NCBI RefSeq assembly: GCF_032854445.1
Contig: NC_088295.1
Span: forward strand, 8,436,501 to 8,500,500
Direction of reading: 5' to 3'
From: Liolophura sinensis
Taxonomy: Eukaryota; Mollusca; Polyplacophora; Chitonida; Chitonidae
Length of the DNA stretch: 64,000 nt
Shown: piece after piece, positions 13,901-27,156 of the stretch
How positions within the stretch are numbered: position 1 is the stretch's first letter
Layout: every line of letters starts with the position of its first letter
Translations under genes and position numbers: made by a program
Notes under the pieces: model-generated
What the model was told of the DNA's origin: nothing
Database searches by the model: none
What the model saw: only the letters and a program-made list of their open reading frames with translations

Positions 13901-16900
13901 TAATTAACGTGTCCATGATTTGAATGCATGAGTGTAGGGAAAAAATATAAGTTTGCAGTCAGTGTTAATTGCTTTTTAATGCTAACTTGTAGTAAAAACA
14001 TACTTGTGCTATACATTTAAGTTCCTTTCATCATACATTTTCAAGCCACCATTAGCTATAACATACAGTAGGGATTAATTATTAAAAAATTTTCATGTAC
14101 AAGTCATTACTTGTACATGAAAAGATATAGTATGATGCACAAGAATCTAGAAAAGTGTACACACCAGAATAAGTACGTGTAGTTATTTATGCTGGAACTT
14201 TACTCTTTCCACAGATAACTACATGTACACATGTATGGATACTAAGTGAAGTACGAGATTGTGCCTGGAGTGGGAAAATGTTGCCTTCAAGTTCAGAGGC
14301 TTCTTACATGTAATGTTTAGAACAGCTGATTTTTCAGTTGGCCAAACCAATGTTTTCTCTGAACAAATGCATTATAAGTTAACTTAATGACAGCTGCGTT
14401 GAATTTATAACATTCTGTGCACATTATACCTCAAAACCTGTCACCACATCAGATAGATTATAAAATGTTTATTTTATTCGTCAATACTCCTCAGTTCACT
14501 CAAGTTTTTATGCCTGCACATGAGTAACTTCTCCCTGTGTAGTGAAGCTGTGAATGAACTGATGTTGGGATTTTGTATTTAGGAGAGCCTGGGCTATTCC
14601 CCTATTGGCTCCTATTACCAGTGTTCCTAGGGATAAGGATTTACCACATGTGTTTCTGGAAATGTGGCTGGCAAACTTGGCGGGCAAGTGTCGGGTTTCA
14701 CCTTATACCATGACCCTTATAAGACAAAGATGGTACTAATTCAGTCAAGATATCAGTTAGCTCTGCCATTGGACAAGGTTCTGCCTGTGCCATTTTGAGC
14801 CCGCAGCCCTACCCTCCCTGTATATACACCATTTGTTGAACCGGTGGAGTAACCTCCACATTTTCACTCAGTTCAACTGTTCTTACCAGTGTGGTGTTCA
14901 CCTAAAATGTGGCCAGCGATACCAGGAAAGCCTTTGGTAAAGTATATACTTCTTAAACTTTGTTAAGGTACCAGGTGCTACAGCATAGTTTTGGAGTGGC
15001 GATGCTGCTGTCTAAATGAGAAGTTTAGGAAGTTGTTGCTGTTACACATATGTATCCCAAACTTTCCCTTCAGTTAGCCAAGAGCTAATGTTGCTTCCTC
15101 CAGTGTCTTGATTGCATTGATGCATGCGTCCTGTACATGAGCAAGTCTGCATGTAATTTCTAAACATGGCCTATGGTGTGAAAAGTGAAGTTTAAGTATA
15201 CAGTGTGTAGATGCAAGGTGTATAAATAAGGTGTATTCTCTCTTTGGCCTTCAATAAGTAAGGGTGTAGTGGTACTCGGATGATGTCAAATGGTTCGTTG
15301 TGAGGGATTAGGTCCGGTTGTCAGGAGACTTGTATAAACCAGTTTTACCTGAATAATAAACACTTAGCTTCTTCTGGAATAATTATTATTGGACTCATTT
15401 AGGATCAGAACTGTGAGGAGTTTCTATATAGGTCAGTGATGTGGTTACACATCCTCTATATGCTAGTTTTCCAGTGCTGATTAATGTGAGAAAAACCAGA
15501 CTTGTCTATCCAGCCTTAAATCACCTTCCGACAAACTTGATATATGTATTTGAATATACCAGTAGATCTTATGCAAATTGCAATTTTACTGCAAAATTCT
15601 TAGGGGTTTTTATCGAGAACAAAAGTCTTTTGTTTCCGGTGATGATCTCAGCTTGGACTACACAGCTTTCTGTACAGACAAGTTGACAGGCTTTCTCATC
15701 ATTTAAATAGTTTCAGTTCACCTATTGTTTTTGCATGGCCAACCGTACACTGTTTAAGGTTGTATGCAGAATTGCACCTGGTTGTGTGACTTACCTGTAC
15801 GCTACTTGCGTTAACTACAAGTAGAACACATAGGGAAAGTTGTAATTTAGAATACTACAGGTGTTACGCCTTTTGAAGTGGATCCATGGGACTATAGCTT
15901 GAAGTCCTTGTGCCTTGTTCATCCATCCTATGGCCATATATACTGTACCATCACAGTAACTGCATGATCAAAGAGTTTGCTATATGATTTGCATGATGGG
16001 TACATGTAACACAGTTTGCTAAGTTAAAGCCTGACTGAAATTGTTCTTACTTACCTACATGTACCATCTGTTTATAGTACTTATATTCAAGTTTAGATAC
16101 AGGTAACTCTGGCATTGTCTCTGTAAGAAAGTCCCTGCATAATGGCTTCTCTACGTCTGTCACTTCATCAGCCTCCAAACCCTGCCGCGGGGCCAAGCAG
16201 GATGGTCTGGGTGCCCGTTGTGCCGCCCAATCAGGGGCAACCAAAGATCGGGGTAAATATCAACTTTCAACACCATTATTTAGCGCTTTGAGTTCCAGTA
16301 TAGTTGACTAGAACCAGGATTTTTATAGGTAATCTGTGTCCTCTTTTGATCAGCACCTTTTAAATACACATTAAATGCTTGTACCATTACAGTTGTGTGG
16401 GTAAAGTGTGTTAATGATTTACATGCATGATGTAGATTAATGTTAGATTGTAGCCTTGAATCTTCACATGGGTATATGCTCCCTAGAATGAAATTCTCGG
16501 TCTTGGAGTACGAAGGACAGACCTTATTTTAACTTTAGATACTAAACATCCTATATGTTAATGCCATTTTCATGCCATCAAGACAGTTCCATTTGTGATT
16601 TTACAGAGCATATTGGATAACAACCATTTGATCATAAATACATAGTTACATATCTCTTGTCAGTGACACTTCGTATGTATTTTGTTTTCCTTTGTATATA
16701 TCCAAATCTGTGTGTACATGCATTTGCATGTTTTGTTTCTACTTATTTGTATGTGTCCCATGTATACAAATGTAACACGTGTTTTATGTTTTCAGTAAAT
16801 TAGTAGAACTTAATTTACAATACATGTACATGTACCTTCTTACATATTATGTTGCATGGTTCCATTTCTCTAGATACATACATTAAAATGCTAAATGGAA

Positions 16901-19900
16901 GTGCTTATGTTTGTACAGGGTGCAATTGCCAGTATTATTATTATGGGGTATACATGATTAGAGCTAGCAGTACCCTACTTCTATAACCTTCTCATCTGCC
17001 TCTGCAACCGATATTTTGAAACATTCAGGGAGAACTTCGGGGGTAGAAAAATAATTTGCACACTTTTATGAAGCTTGCATGTTCAATAACATAAGCAATT
17101 CATTTTTATCTCATTTCCATAATAATTGTAAGAGGAATTCCACTGAGAAAACTGATTTAGAGGTCGAAAAGGTTGAAGATTTGCAGTAGTTACACAATGC
17201 TGCATGTTGACAGGAATTTACGCAACACTTGAGTAATGTCACGTTACTTAATAAAATTAAAAATTTAAGACTTCTTAAAATACATTTGGGGCATTTTGTA
17301 TTTTGCATGCATTGTGCACTTAGTTTTTATGAGTAATGCGCACACCTTGTGTTTTCATGCACTAAGTGGAACTACATGTACATTAAGGCATGACTCATAG
17401 CTCTATATCCTGTAATATGTTTGTCTATGGTGCTCATTAATGGACACACACACATATATATACTCATATACCATACATAGCTTATCCCTTGTGATAATTG
17501 CTGTTACTCTTCGCTTTGAAAATATTGTGAATTTAAGCTATACAGACCAGTAATGTGACGTATTAACAACTGTACACATAATTACATGTAAATGTATGTG
17601 TGAGTCATCAGTCATGTGCAGGTTGTGTTAACGAAGCTCTTTCTGGTGCTCATTATGTACAGGACAGAGTCACATGTACATGTCTACTTAACAACACACA
17701 CAGAGTACATATTAAAGGGAAATGAAACATGAGGCTATCACTGGTATTATAGCTCTACATGTACATGCGGAAGTGTTTCCTCACAGATATGTGCTTGTGA
17801 CTTATAATACTTTTATACACAAAAACCCTGAAAAGAAACAGAATTCGAAGGAACATCAACTAGATTTGTATGATACATTTTTACCTGTTTAATTACAGAA
17901 TGGTTTTTTTTTTGCGTTTTACATGATTAGAGGTATTTTTCCTTGTGTGTTACATTCCAGTGACGGATGTGTGCAGTATCATTGCTGAAGGAAGTGCCTT
18001 ACTTTCATTTGCTTATTCAAAGTACAAAGCTTTTTTTACTCTTGTTTGGGTTGGTGTCTTAGGAAATGTTGATTTTTGTCTGGATCAGATGGCTGTTATG
18101 TTTCCTGTAAAAATGTAGAACCCTAAAACTAGATTGAAACAGCATGTGTTCCTGACAGGAAAGGTTTGCCATTGTTAACAAGTATGAATGATAGATGGTG
18201 TAAGTTTATACAAAATGATCCTTGGCCCTTCTTGTGTAATAAATCTTTGTTCAGGTTTCTGCATTCTTGTTATGAAACGTTAGTGTTGCTGACAGATTAA
18301 TTTTTTTCTGGGTTTCCTGTTCATATAATGGATATGGTGTATTTCCTCTAACTGACTGACCCACCCCTCCCCCATTAATTATGGAATGTCGCATCTGGAC
18401 GAAAACCAGTGTACAAGCACATGTACTAATAATACAGTTTCCATAGTTGTTGGTTTGGTGGAGCTTATTTCAAATCTGTTTTGTATACTTGTATGACATA
18501 ATGAAGTTAGAATGTTCCCTTCAATGTCCATCTATTATGGAACTCTTTTTAGTTGCCAAGGTTTCATGACTGTAAAGGAACAGCCTCACAGGGTACAGAA
18601 TACTGGGTTTTTTCTCAAGGGGATCAGATAAGCTAGAATTTCATGTCTCCTCCAGTTAATTTGAAATCTGTCCCTGATGTCTAGAGTATGTTTACAGGGA
18701 GCTCCTGTGGTAAGCTGATCCAGATGGTGCCTGCACCCATCAAATGGTGGCAGGTTTCATGAGACCATGAACCTTTCTATATCCAGGGCAGCCGAAATGC
18801 CATGGGAGTGGGGCTGCCACATCAGCCAATGAAGTGCATGAACATATGTGCTTATGCTGAATACGATCCCCTGTAGATGCATCTCTAAATTTACCCAGAA
18901 GTATGCCTGAGACAAAACATTGACTGCTTCTGATGTTAAAACCTTATGAGAAAAAAAGTTAATGTAACCAGCTGATGGATTAAAGGGTAAAGATTGCTCA
19001 ACTTAAAGTAGCAGCTCTCAGAAAGGTTTTGTATATTTCTGTGGGTGGCCAGTAGTCTGCCCTTACATATGGCTGGATGTGATAAGCTTTTTCTAGGTTA
19101 GATGTCAACAGAAGTTCTCTAGCTGTGTTTAATTTATCTACAAGTGCTTTGATTTAATTAGCTTCTGAGGCCTAGGAATTACCTTTGTAAGTCTGGTGGA
19201 AGCAGGCCATCCATTAGCAGATGTACTGGAGACTTGAAATGAGTGAACTGGTACCATTGGAAACAGCGCAAGGTCACCACATGTTTTCCTGAACCCTTTG
19301 TGCTGACCAGCACACAGCTCTTGGGTGTGAAGAACTGCCATTTGAGCCTTAGCCAGGTCATCCCTATTTCTACTCTCACAAACATTTTGTCACACATCAC
19401 TATTCCTAGATGTTGGCATTTGAGTTGCTGTATTAACCAACATCGTCTTGGTTGTGATCAGGCGCAGCTTTGAGTGGTTACAAAAGAAAGTTTACATGAG
19501 TTAGGTAGATGTATTTGTCAAGGAGTGGTACATCCAGTTTTCTTGGTTGGCTTTGTACCAGAACCTGACTGCTGTCTTACAAGTGTAATGTCCTTAGTAC
19601 TGGTATGGTGTAGAAACGCCATTCTTATGATTACTACATTAACTTTATTTGACCAGTACATGTACTGAAAAAAGTACAGTGCTGGCATTGTTAATTACCT
19701 TTTTAATGTGGTACCAGTAAGACTTTAGCATGGGAAAAATCTACTCCACATACTTAACACATTTAAAGGAATTATTTAATTCCAGCATTTATTAACTTTT
19801 AATTATATTGAAAAAAAATGTAAAATTAGACAAGCAGGCGAATAAGTTAATATTTCTTCATGATCTGGAGGAAAATCAGGATTTTGCCTGAAACAATATA

Positions 19901-21003
19901 AATTTTCACATGTTCAGAGGGAAAGTACATGTAAAGTACATCAAACTTAAGACTTTGATATGAATTTTCAATTTTTTTTTTAGGGATGTCTATGCTATCT
20001 AATGTAAGCATAAATTAGAGACTTCTTCATGTCATAAACATAAGCAGTAACTAACACACGTGTTAGAGCTTCACATAAGTAATATTCCACTGATCTTCAG
20101 GATCATGGACATTGTGTGTACTGTACTTATATATTTATACATATATATGTTTCAAGTTAATCATATTTTTGTATCCTTGTGTCAAAGTATTTGCACATTT
20201 TGCTGACATTTTACTGCTTTATTTAGAACTTAACCACACATGCTCACTTGTTTTGGCTTTTTTTTTTTTTTTTCCCTTGAGACATTTCATGTGCATATGT
20301 ATTAAAACCTCTGATACATATCAGCTCCTGTATGCACGCACGGAAATGAATTATGCATATGTGCAAACTAGCTTTTGTCAGCTATGCTTATTCCTATTTC
20401 ACCATGCACATTTAATCGGAAGACTCATTAGATATGTGCCAAAAACCAGTCGATTAATGAGAGTATCGAAATAGATCAGGACAGTGTTAAGCTGCATATA
20501 CATTGTAGATATAGGCAAAGGATTTGAGTATTGGTCTTCAGGGGAAACAGACGTCTCAGTTATCATTGCTTCACATTGAACTCATTCAATATTACAAGGG
20601 TTCTTCAAGGAATTCACACATCCCTCTCAAAGCTAGCCCTGGGCGGTGTCTCGCCAGGGAAATCCAGTTGCCATGGAAATTTAGTATTACCCAGGGATGA
20701 GTGTTGCAAGCCCAGATGTTTCAGTAGGGAACCTCTGCACATGTATGTGTTAACTGGTCATTGAGGATTACACTGTTGCCATTTTGCTACACTTTTGGGA
20801 AGATAGTAAGTCGTCATTAAGAATTTCCATGGTAACAAAGACTAAGGAGAACGAAGAAGAAAATCATTAGAGTCCTACATGAGGGGGAAGATGGCCAGGA
20901 ATTGAGTCAGAGCACAGATTTCAATTGAATTGGTGTTGCCATGGTTACTGGGGAGTTCTGTGGGTAAGGGAGGCTGTCTGCTGTAGATCAATGTCAACTG
21001 GGT

Positions 21004-21219
21004 ATGGCAGGACTGATAAACATGTACCTGTCTCTCCTGACCCAAGCTAAAGGCCTAAACCAGCTGCATCCGCACCATCACCAGCCTGCTACTGCTCTCC
21101 CTCAAGCACTTCAGGTGAACCGAGATCTTTCTGCCCTTTCTCACCAGCAACAGACAGCCCTGGCCCATGTACAGGCCAATCTCCAGAGATCAGTGACACA
21201 TGCCAGCAAGACAGCAGCA
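21004..21219 (+). CDS. RBFOX1: RBFOX alternative first coding exon (His/Gln-rich N-terminus)
   Basis: A 72-codon open exon starts at ATG 21004 (in-frame stop upstream at 20965) and ends at a strong donor GTAAGT at 21220, in phase 0. The shared exon at 30882 starts in phase 0, so they join in frame. The peptide is His/Gln/Ala-rich (LHPHHHQPATALPQAL, a QQQ stretch) with no domain, like the disordered N-termini of RBFOX isoforms made from alternative promoters. A possible acceptor at 20985-20986 means it could instead be an internal exon. The role is inferred only from donor, phase and composition. Confidence 0.5.
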
Positions 21220-22350
21220 GTAAGTACACACAGCGCCATGTCATGTTGGGCCTCTCTCTTCTTCCAGCAACCTCTCTAGGATTCTGGCCACCAGTAACCA
21301 ATGACTCTCCATCATAATCAATCCTTTGATTTTATTGATAAATGTGTAGGTATTGTCTGTGTGCAGTGGTGGTAGGGAGTATGGTGATGTTGACATGAAA
21401 ACATGTGGGTTTGCTTCATTTAAAAATGTCTGCTGATTAGTGCTGGAGGGTTGTTCTGACATGGAGGCTGAGTTAGAGCGCATTGATTTCAGCTGCGCAG
21501 ATCGGGAACAAAGGACGGGTAGCATGGCTACTCACACTTGCTCAGCTCTGTGGCCTTTGTCAGGGTTGCGAGCTTTGCCTTTGTCTGCACACTGTACAAG
21601 CTCATCTGTCACCCCACTAGCCCATTGCCTACAGTTTGTTGTACACAGATATTCCCTGTTTTACATATAGCACATGTACATCTGATTACCATTCTGGCTT
21701 GATTATGTATGGTGACCTAGAAGTACTCCCCCACCCTTAGACCCCTCCATTGATACAAACTGGGCTAACCATGCTGGACAAAATGGCCACAGGTCTACTG
21801 TTGAAAATCCAGATTTTAACTCTAAGGATAAATTTTTCATTTACAAAACTTATGTACATGTATGTAAGGCAAGGCTTGAGAGTTGGACGTTAGTATATTT
21901 GTTGGACAGTGGGCATTAGTGCACATGTAGACTGTTGTTCCATTCTTTACCATAGGCCTGATATGCGCACATGTACTGATGCCTGACAGCACAATTATAA
22001 TGCATTATGCCTGCGATGGGTTAATGGCAGATGGCTGTGGCTGACATATTTGGCTGGATGCTTCTTCCCTCCTTTATGGAATATGCAAATGCCAGTTAGA
22101 TTAACAGTATCCTGGAGATGGATTAGAGCCAGGCCACCTGTGAGCTTGACATCCAGGCCAAGGCTGCCTGCCTGCCTGCCTGCCTCTTTGATGCTCCTTT
22201 ATTCACTAGCCTAGCTTAACTTACACTCAGCATACATACATGTTAATGCTAGTGAACCACGTGCCCAGGATACATACATATTTCACTACGTACATATACT
22301 ACTGTATATGCAAATGAATGGTTGTTGTTCCCTCCTGACTTGTCCGATCT

Positions 22351-22440
22351 GCCACCATAATGCTGGCCGCAGTAGTTTAAATGAAATATCCTTGAGTACG
22401 GCATAAAACACTGGTCTGTCAAATAAATAAATAGAATAAA
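22351..22440 (+). mobile_element. Family B SINE 3' fragment
   Basis: Matches the element's 3' half: CACCATAATGCTGGCCGC, AATGAAATATCCTTGAGTAC, GGCATAAAACAC and an AAATAAATAAATAG tail. Confidence 0.8.
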
Positions 22441-23663
22441 GACTTGTTTGAGGCACCGTTTGATTTAGATGGTACAAATTTTGGAATTCATTGCATATAT
22501 ATGTATGTTGTGTTTCATGAAAGTAGCTTAGTGTTGGTCATTAGACATGTACATGTGTGTGTGTCTGTTGCTGAGAATAAAGGATGCTACGGCCTAGCTG
22601 CATCATTTCTTGTGTACAATGACCATTACGCACATGTATATATGACACGCTTGCATCATGGCAGTGTATTCTCACTCACAGCCTATATACACATATACTT
22701 GACATGAATCATTATATGGTGCTTGAACTGTATGCACATGTTTCTCCAATATGGTATAGTTATCTGCAGAGTGGCTTTTTATTTAAGGTTTAAGGAATTT
22801 CAACCATTCTCCACTTTGCTTGAAATATGTTTTGACATGGTCAAATCATGTGGCGGAACTGGTTCAGGGTTTAACCAAACCTTCACACGTTGAGGTTGTT
22901 ATTCCCTCAATGAGGCTGTATTTTTGTTCCTGTAGAATATGTGCATTTGGCCTTCAGCACAGCTACATGTGTACAGTCACGATGTACTCTTAGGCTCTGT
23001 GCTTAAACACACAAAACAGTCCAAACACAAGGGATGTGGAAGTTAAGCTATTGTGTGCTAAATGAAAATGTTAACAAATAATTAATGGTAAATACAAGCT
23101 GAAAAATAACCATCATAAGCATTATTTTAAAGACACTTACATGAAAAATATATGTATGGAGGTAAACAAGTTTGCCATGAAAAAGTTTGGTAGCATCTGT
23201 TACTGCATGAACGCATAGGTTCTTTTGTACATAGAGCCTGTGTCCACTTTTTTGCTGATAATGACTGCCTTTCAAGGCTTGGAGCTTGCATTATATTCTT
23301 CGGTTCCTAACACTGAAATGCATGCATGTACATATGGTGAAACAGTATCTCCTCTGGAAAAGTTCCAAGCTACATTTTATTCACAAAAAAATTATATTGC
23401 TCATCAGATATTCAGATTTGATGATTAATTTACAGCTTGATTCTTCCTTGTTTGCATCTTGCAAATGTTAAGCAGTTTTTTTTTCAGAAGAAGTGCTGAT
23501 CATATTGCTACACACATGTTACTAGGACAAAATTATAGCATGTAAAGGAAATTTATCCCTAAAATGTACATCTTTTTTCCATGTGGCCATCAGCCTACAT
23601 GTATGTGAATGTATATACTTATATCTGCATATAATACAGGAACATGTATTTTCAACATTTTGT

Positions 23664-23714
23664 ATCGTCGTCACATGACTGAAAAATTGTTGAGCACAGT
23701 GTTAAACCCCAAGC
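23664..23714 (+). repeat. Dispersed repeat family A, tail fragment
   Basis: Contains TCGTCGTCACATGACTGAAA, AATTGTTGAGCAC and GTTAAACCCC, the typical 3' end of the family. Confidence 0.6.
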
Positions 23715-25051
23715 ACTCACTCAACATTTTGTAATGCACAGTTTAGTATAAAAACAGATTTTAAGCATTGAATCAAAATTGGTTGTCTTGAACATGTGTT
23801 AAATTAGTGATGTGTGTATGTTGTGGCTGTCAGAGAGAATAGCGTGGAAGATAAACATGTAACATGATCATGTATCAGGTGGATTAAACAGGTAGTGTGT
23901 TATTAGAGATATTGGTACATATACATTGTACATATAACCATTGCTTCCACAATCTTTGCTTCCTGCCTCTCGACACCTTTCTAGAAGGACAGAAGCACAA
24001 GAAAGTTAAGTAATACTTGTATTGTGTTTCTGTTACAAATAACATCTGAGATGTTTTCCATGAATAAAGGGAATATCCTGACCTAACATCCTGTGTAATC
24101 TGAGTTCTCTTTATGTTGATGAGATCATCTTGAGCACTAAGATGCAGGTACTGTAGCTGTATTATTGTTATGAGAGACAAATTAAGCAGGACATCATGCA
24201 TTCATGCACTATTTACCATTTAAAATTGTTCCTTAATTAGAGATGTCTGCCAAACACCTTTGTAAAGCTGGGTTTATTGGCAGACATGTGTTTTAAAGTA
24301 GATAAGTATGCTGTGAATGAGCTTTGGGAAGAGGAAAACAATGGCTGACTGGTGTCAGCATAGTATGGCCTGGTATTGACCCCTTGTGGAGGTGTGTGTC
24401 ATTCGCTGAGAACTGAGAAGGGCCATTGATTGGAGAGAAATCTGGTTAACCAGCCATGCATGTGGCCACTAATACCCAGTGTGACTGATTCTGAGCTAGT
24501 TTCTCACACCTGGCCTCTTCATTAACTGTAATCCACCATAAATCATGTACATGTACATGTAGTCACCAGACAGTGATCAGACCTCCTTAGGCAATGAGCT
24601 ACACATAGTCAGAGTTGACACCTTGTCTACTTCTGTATAGTATGCCTTGTAACAGTCAAGATCTGAAAGAAGGGAATTACATTTGTTGATTCCCTGCTGG
24701 TGTTATACATGTTAAAATGTCGTCATGAAGAGTGTAATGTAGTACATGTACATGTAGTTATGAAAGAATTTGTACTCGGGGATTTCTCTGCATTGAAAGT
24801 ATTATGTTGCAGACAAAATCATTATCGTTGGAAAGACCTTATTCCATTGTTCCGTGGATTTTCCATCTGCAGTCCAAACCTGCCTCCTCTTGGTCAAGAT
24901 TTTTACATCATATTATTTATACACTAAGAGTATTGGATTCCTCTGTTGTAATGAACTTCATTCTCAGGCATGGTCATCTTGTCTTTCTACTTTGCTTTCC
25001 TCCATCTCATGGAGCAGCTTGTATGTTAACACAAAATTTAAGGTATAAGGG

Positions 25052-25182
25052 AAAGGTCTGCCAGCAATCTGAGTTGTGGCTTCTCCCGAGGACACGTTTT
25101 CTCTCACCATAATGCTGGCCGGCTTCATAGAAGTGAATTCATCTTGAGCATGGCATTAAACCCTAATCAGATAAAGGAACAA
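25052..25182 (+). mobile_element. Diverged family B SINE
   Basis: Shows GGTCTGCCAGCAATCTG, CTCACCATAATGCTGGCCGG, GAAGTGAATTCATCTTGAGC and GGCATTAAACCCTAATCA in element order, with many substitutions. Confidence 0.65.
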
Positions 25183-25469
25183 AATGTAAGCATTACATGT
25201 ACAGTGTATATGATACTATTCTGACGTACATGTAAGGTTTTCCAGCAAAGAATTAGCGTTTATGTTAAGGTTATTTGATGAACACATGCGGATATATTTA
25301 GCATAGGACAGAATAATAAAATCTGCCCTTAAATCCCCAGTTATTAGGTATGTATGTGTTCCTAAAGATGGCTGCACAGTTACACTATAGACAGGGAATA
25401 TTGAATATCACACCATTTTGACTATTGTTGCTCTTGGTTAGTTATCATAGCACAATGTGTCCATTTCTC

Positions 25470-25569
25470 ACCCTGCCACAGGAGGACACGGTGTATATTA
25501 GACACCCTCTGACTCGTAATGATATGACAGATATGAAAATTGTTAAGTACGACATAAAACCCAAGCATA
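25470..25569 (+). repeat. Dispersed repeat family A, partial copy
   Basis: Contains CCACAGGAGGACACGGTGTA, ATATGAAAATTGTTAAGTAC and GACATAAAACCCAAGCAT, matching the 3' half of the copy at 2797-2968 and the one at 61.4 kb. Confidence 0.6.
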
Positions 25570-27039
25570 CAGATATACTAACTATTGAATAAAGTGTGCA
25601 CACTGCATGTATTAGCATTTACATATTAGTATATGCATATTCATTGTGAATCATGGCTGTCATGTCTCATTTAATGTACATTTGTTACAATATTTAAGTG
25701 CATCCCATCCTGTTGATATACAAGTAATGTGTTCTGCCCTCCTCCACTTTTGCTTTGTCTACACAATGCACTGTAGTGTGTAGTGAACGTGATTAGCTCT
25801 ATACCCTTGAAGCATCAGTGAAATCTTGAAATTAGCTAACATAACTGTAAACATGTGCCCTAAACCTGGAGCCTGTAGGCCTAGGATTATGCCCCTGGGG
25901 AGTTGTGTAATTACCTTGTCTTGTACTGAAAGGCAGCAATGCCCTGTGGATCACATCAGTGAGTTCATTAAGGACTGGGAAGTGGTAATACACAACAAGC
26001 GGACCTTTGGGCTTGGAGGAGCTTGGTTTGACAAAAAGGGGCAACACTAGCATGCACTGCTGGTTTCCAATCCTATAGCATGCAATGTATGATACATGTA
26101 CAAATGTACAACAGTCTTTGTGTTTGATGTTTTTACTAGGTTGTGAAAACTAAAAGTAAAATATTCATTGCCATGACCACATATCCCAAATGAAGCCAGA
26201 GAAGAAAACAGAAAGCATAAATCACTTTCACTCATGATACATGTTCACATGCACACTGCACTACCCCTCCTGTGGTTTGTGTATATAATGCTGTGGATCT
26301 AGGGTGTTGGGTAGTGTTGACATGTATGCCCAGATCATGTGTATGTTATGACCTGTCACTTTGTGATGTGGGGGAATGGACTGCCAGTGATTCATGTACT
26401 GTGGGATGGGCTAAGTACACCAGATGAGGAAGGAAGTCCTCATGTACACACAGAAGTACCAACACATGTTCACATACATACATGTATATATACACAAAGA
26501 CACTAGCTTATGAGATATGCAGATTGGGGTCATGTGGTTCCAGACGTTAAAACTGTAGACTCTCTTTTCATGTTAGTGTATTGATGACTTTGACAAGTTG
26601 TTGGCAATGACACCAGTGAACACTGTGATACACTAACTTATCAGAGTTTATCTAATGAGCCACAGGGTCTCCTTTGTGTTTGATTTAACTCTTAACAGAC
26701 TGGCATTCTTCCTTCTAAGTGGAGGCTTGTGTTTACCACTGATGTAATAGACAGTGCTGGGTTACCCTCAGCAGGGGACCGGGGCTAAGCTGGACAGTGC
26801 AACTCCCTTTGTCCACTGGTCATAGAAATAGTGAGTTGTGACCAACACAGCTGTAGTGTTCAGCAGTTTGTCAGTGAGTTGCCTGTGCTGTACATGTACA
26901 TTGTATTTCTGACCACAGCTTGGCCAACCTCCCCTCTGGCCAGTACCAGGCTATAATTTGTTCACAGGGTCCCTGTATTGATCAGTAAATTAGGCAGCTG
27001 AGGACTCAGCACAAGTTTACAGTGCTTGTCTGTGGTACT

Positions 27040-27156
27040 ATGTTCATGCTGAACTTGTTAGCTGGCCCGCACGGAGACAATAAGATGGCCTGCCTGGCAC
27101 CACCATCAGTAACCGCCCTGCCTACCAAGGGCCAGCCTTTCTCAGCACATCTGCAG
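27040..27156 (+). CDS. RBFOX1: RBFOX alternative first coding exon (short N-terminus)
   Basis: A 39-codon open exon runs from ATG 27040 to donor GTTAGT at 27157, phase 0, matching the phase-0 start of the next exon at 30882. An in-frame stop lies upstream at 26986. A second ATG at 27085 (codon 16, context AATAAGATGG) is a better initiation context and would give a 24-codon start [20 protein letters not shown] and on. Splicing 21219 to the nearest upstream acceptor (27021-27022) would hit a stop, so this exon and 21004-21219 look like mutually exclusive starts. Confidence 0.6.

Larger units (their letters stand above)
1848..20986. other. Long non-coding stretch, no gene recognised
   Basis: About 19 kb of CpG-poor, TG/CA-rich sequence with very frequent TACATGTA and ACATGTAC palindromes. 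The open frames are short, without domains, and look like chance. Only worn repeats (listed separately) and simple-sequence tracts stand out. The low CpG matches the RBFOX gene body to the right, so it may be transcribed upstream intron. Untranslated first exons could be present but cannot be recognised by eye. Confidence 0.5.
21220..27039 (+). other. RBFOX intron between alternative first exons
   Basis: CpG-poor and AT-rich. It contains a family B SINE near 22.4 kb, a family A tail near 23.7 kb, a worn SINE at 25.1 kb and a family A piece at 25.5 kb. A (GCCT)n tract lies near 22167-22186. No further coding exon recognised. Confidence 0.45.

Noticed and set aside
22167-22186. (GCCT)n tract considered as a CRISPR-like or regulatory repeat
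   Set aside because: Simple sequence of five units; no spacer structure.
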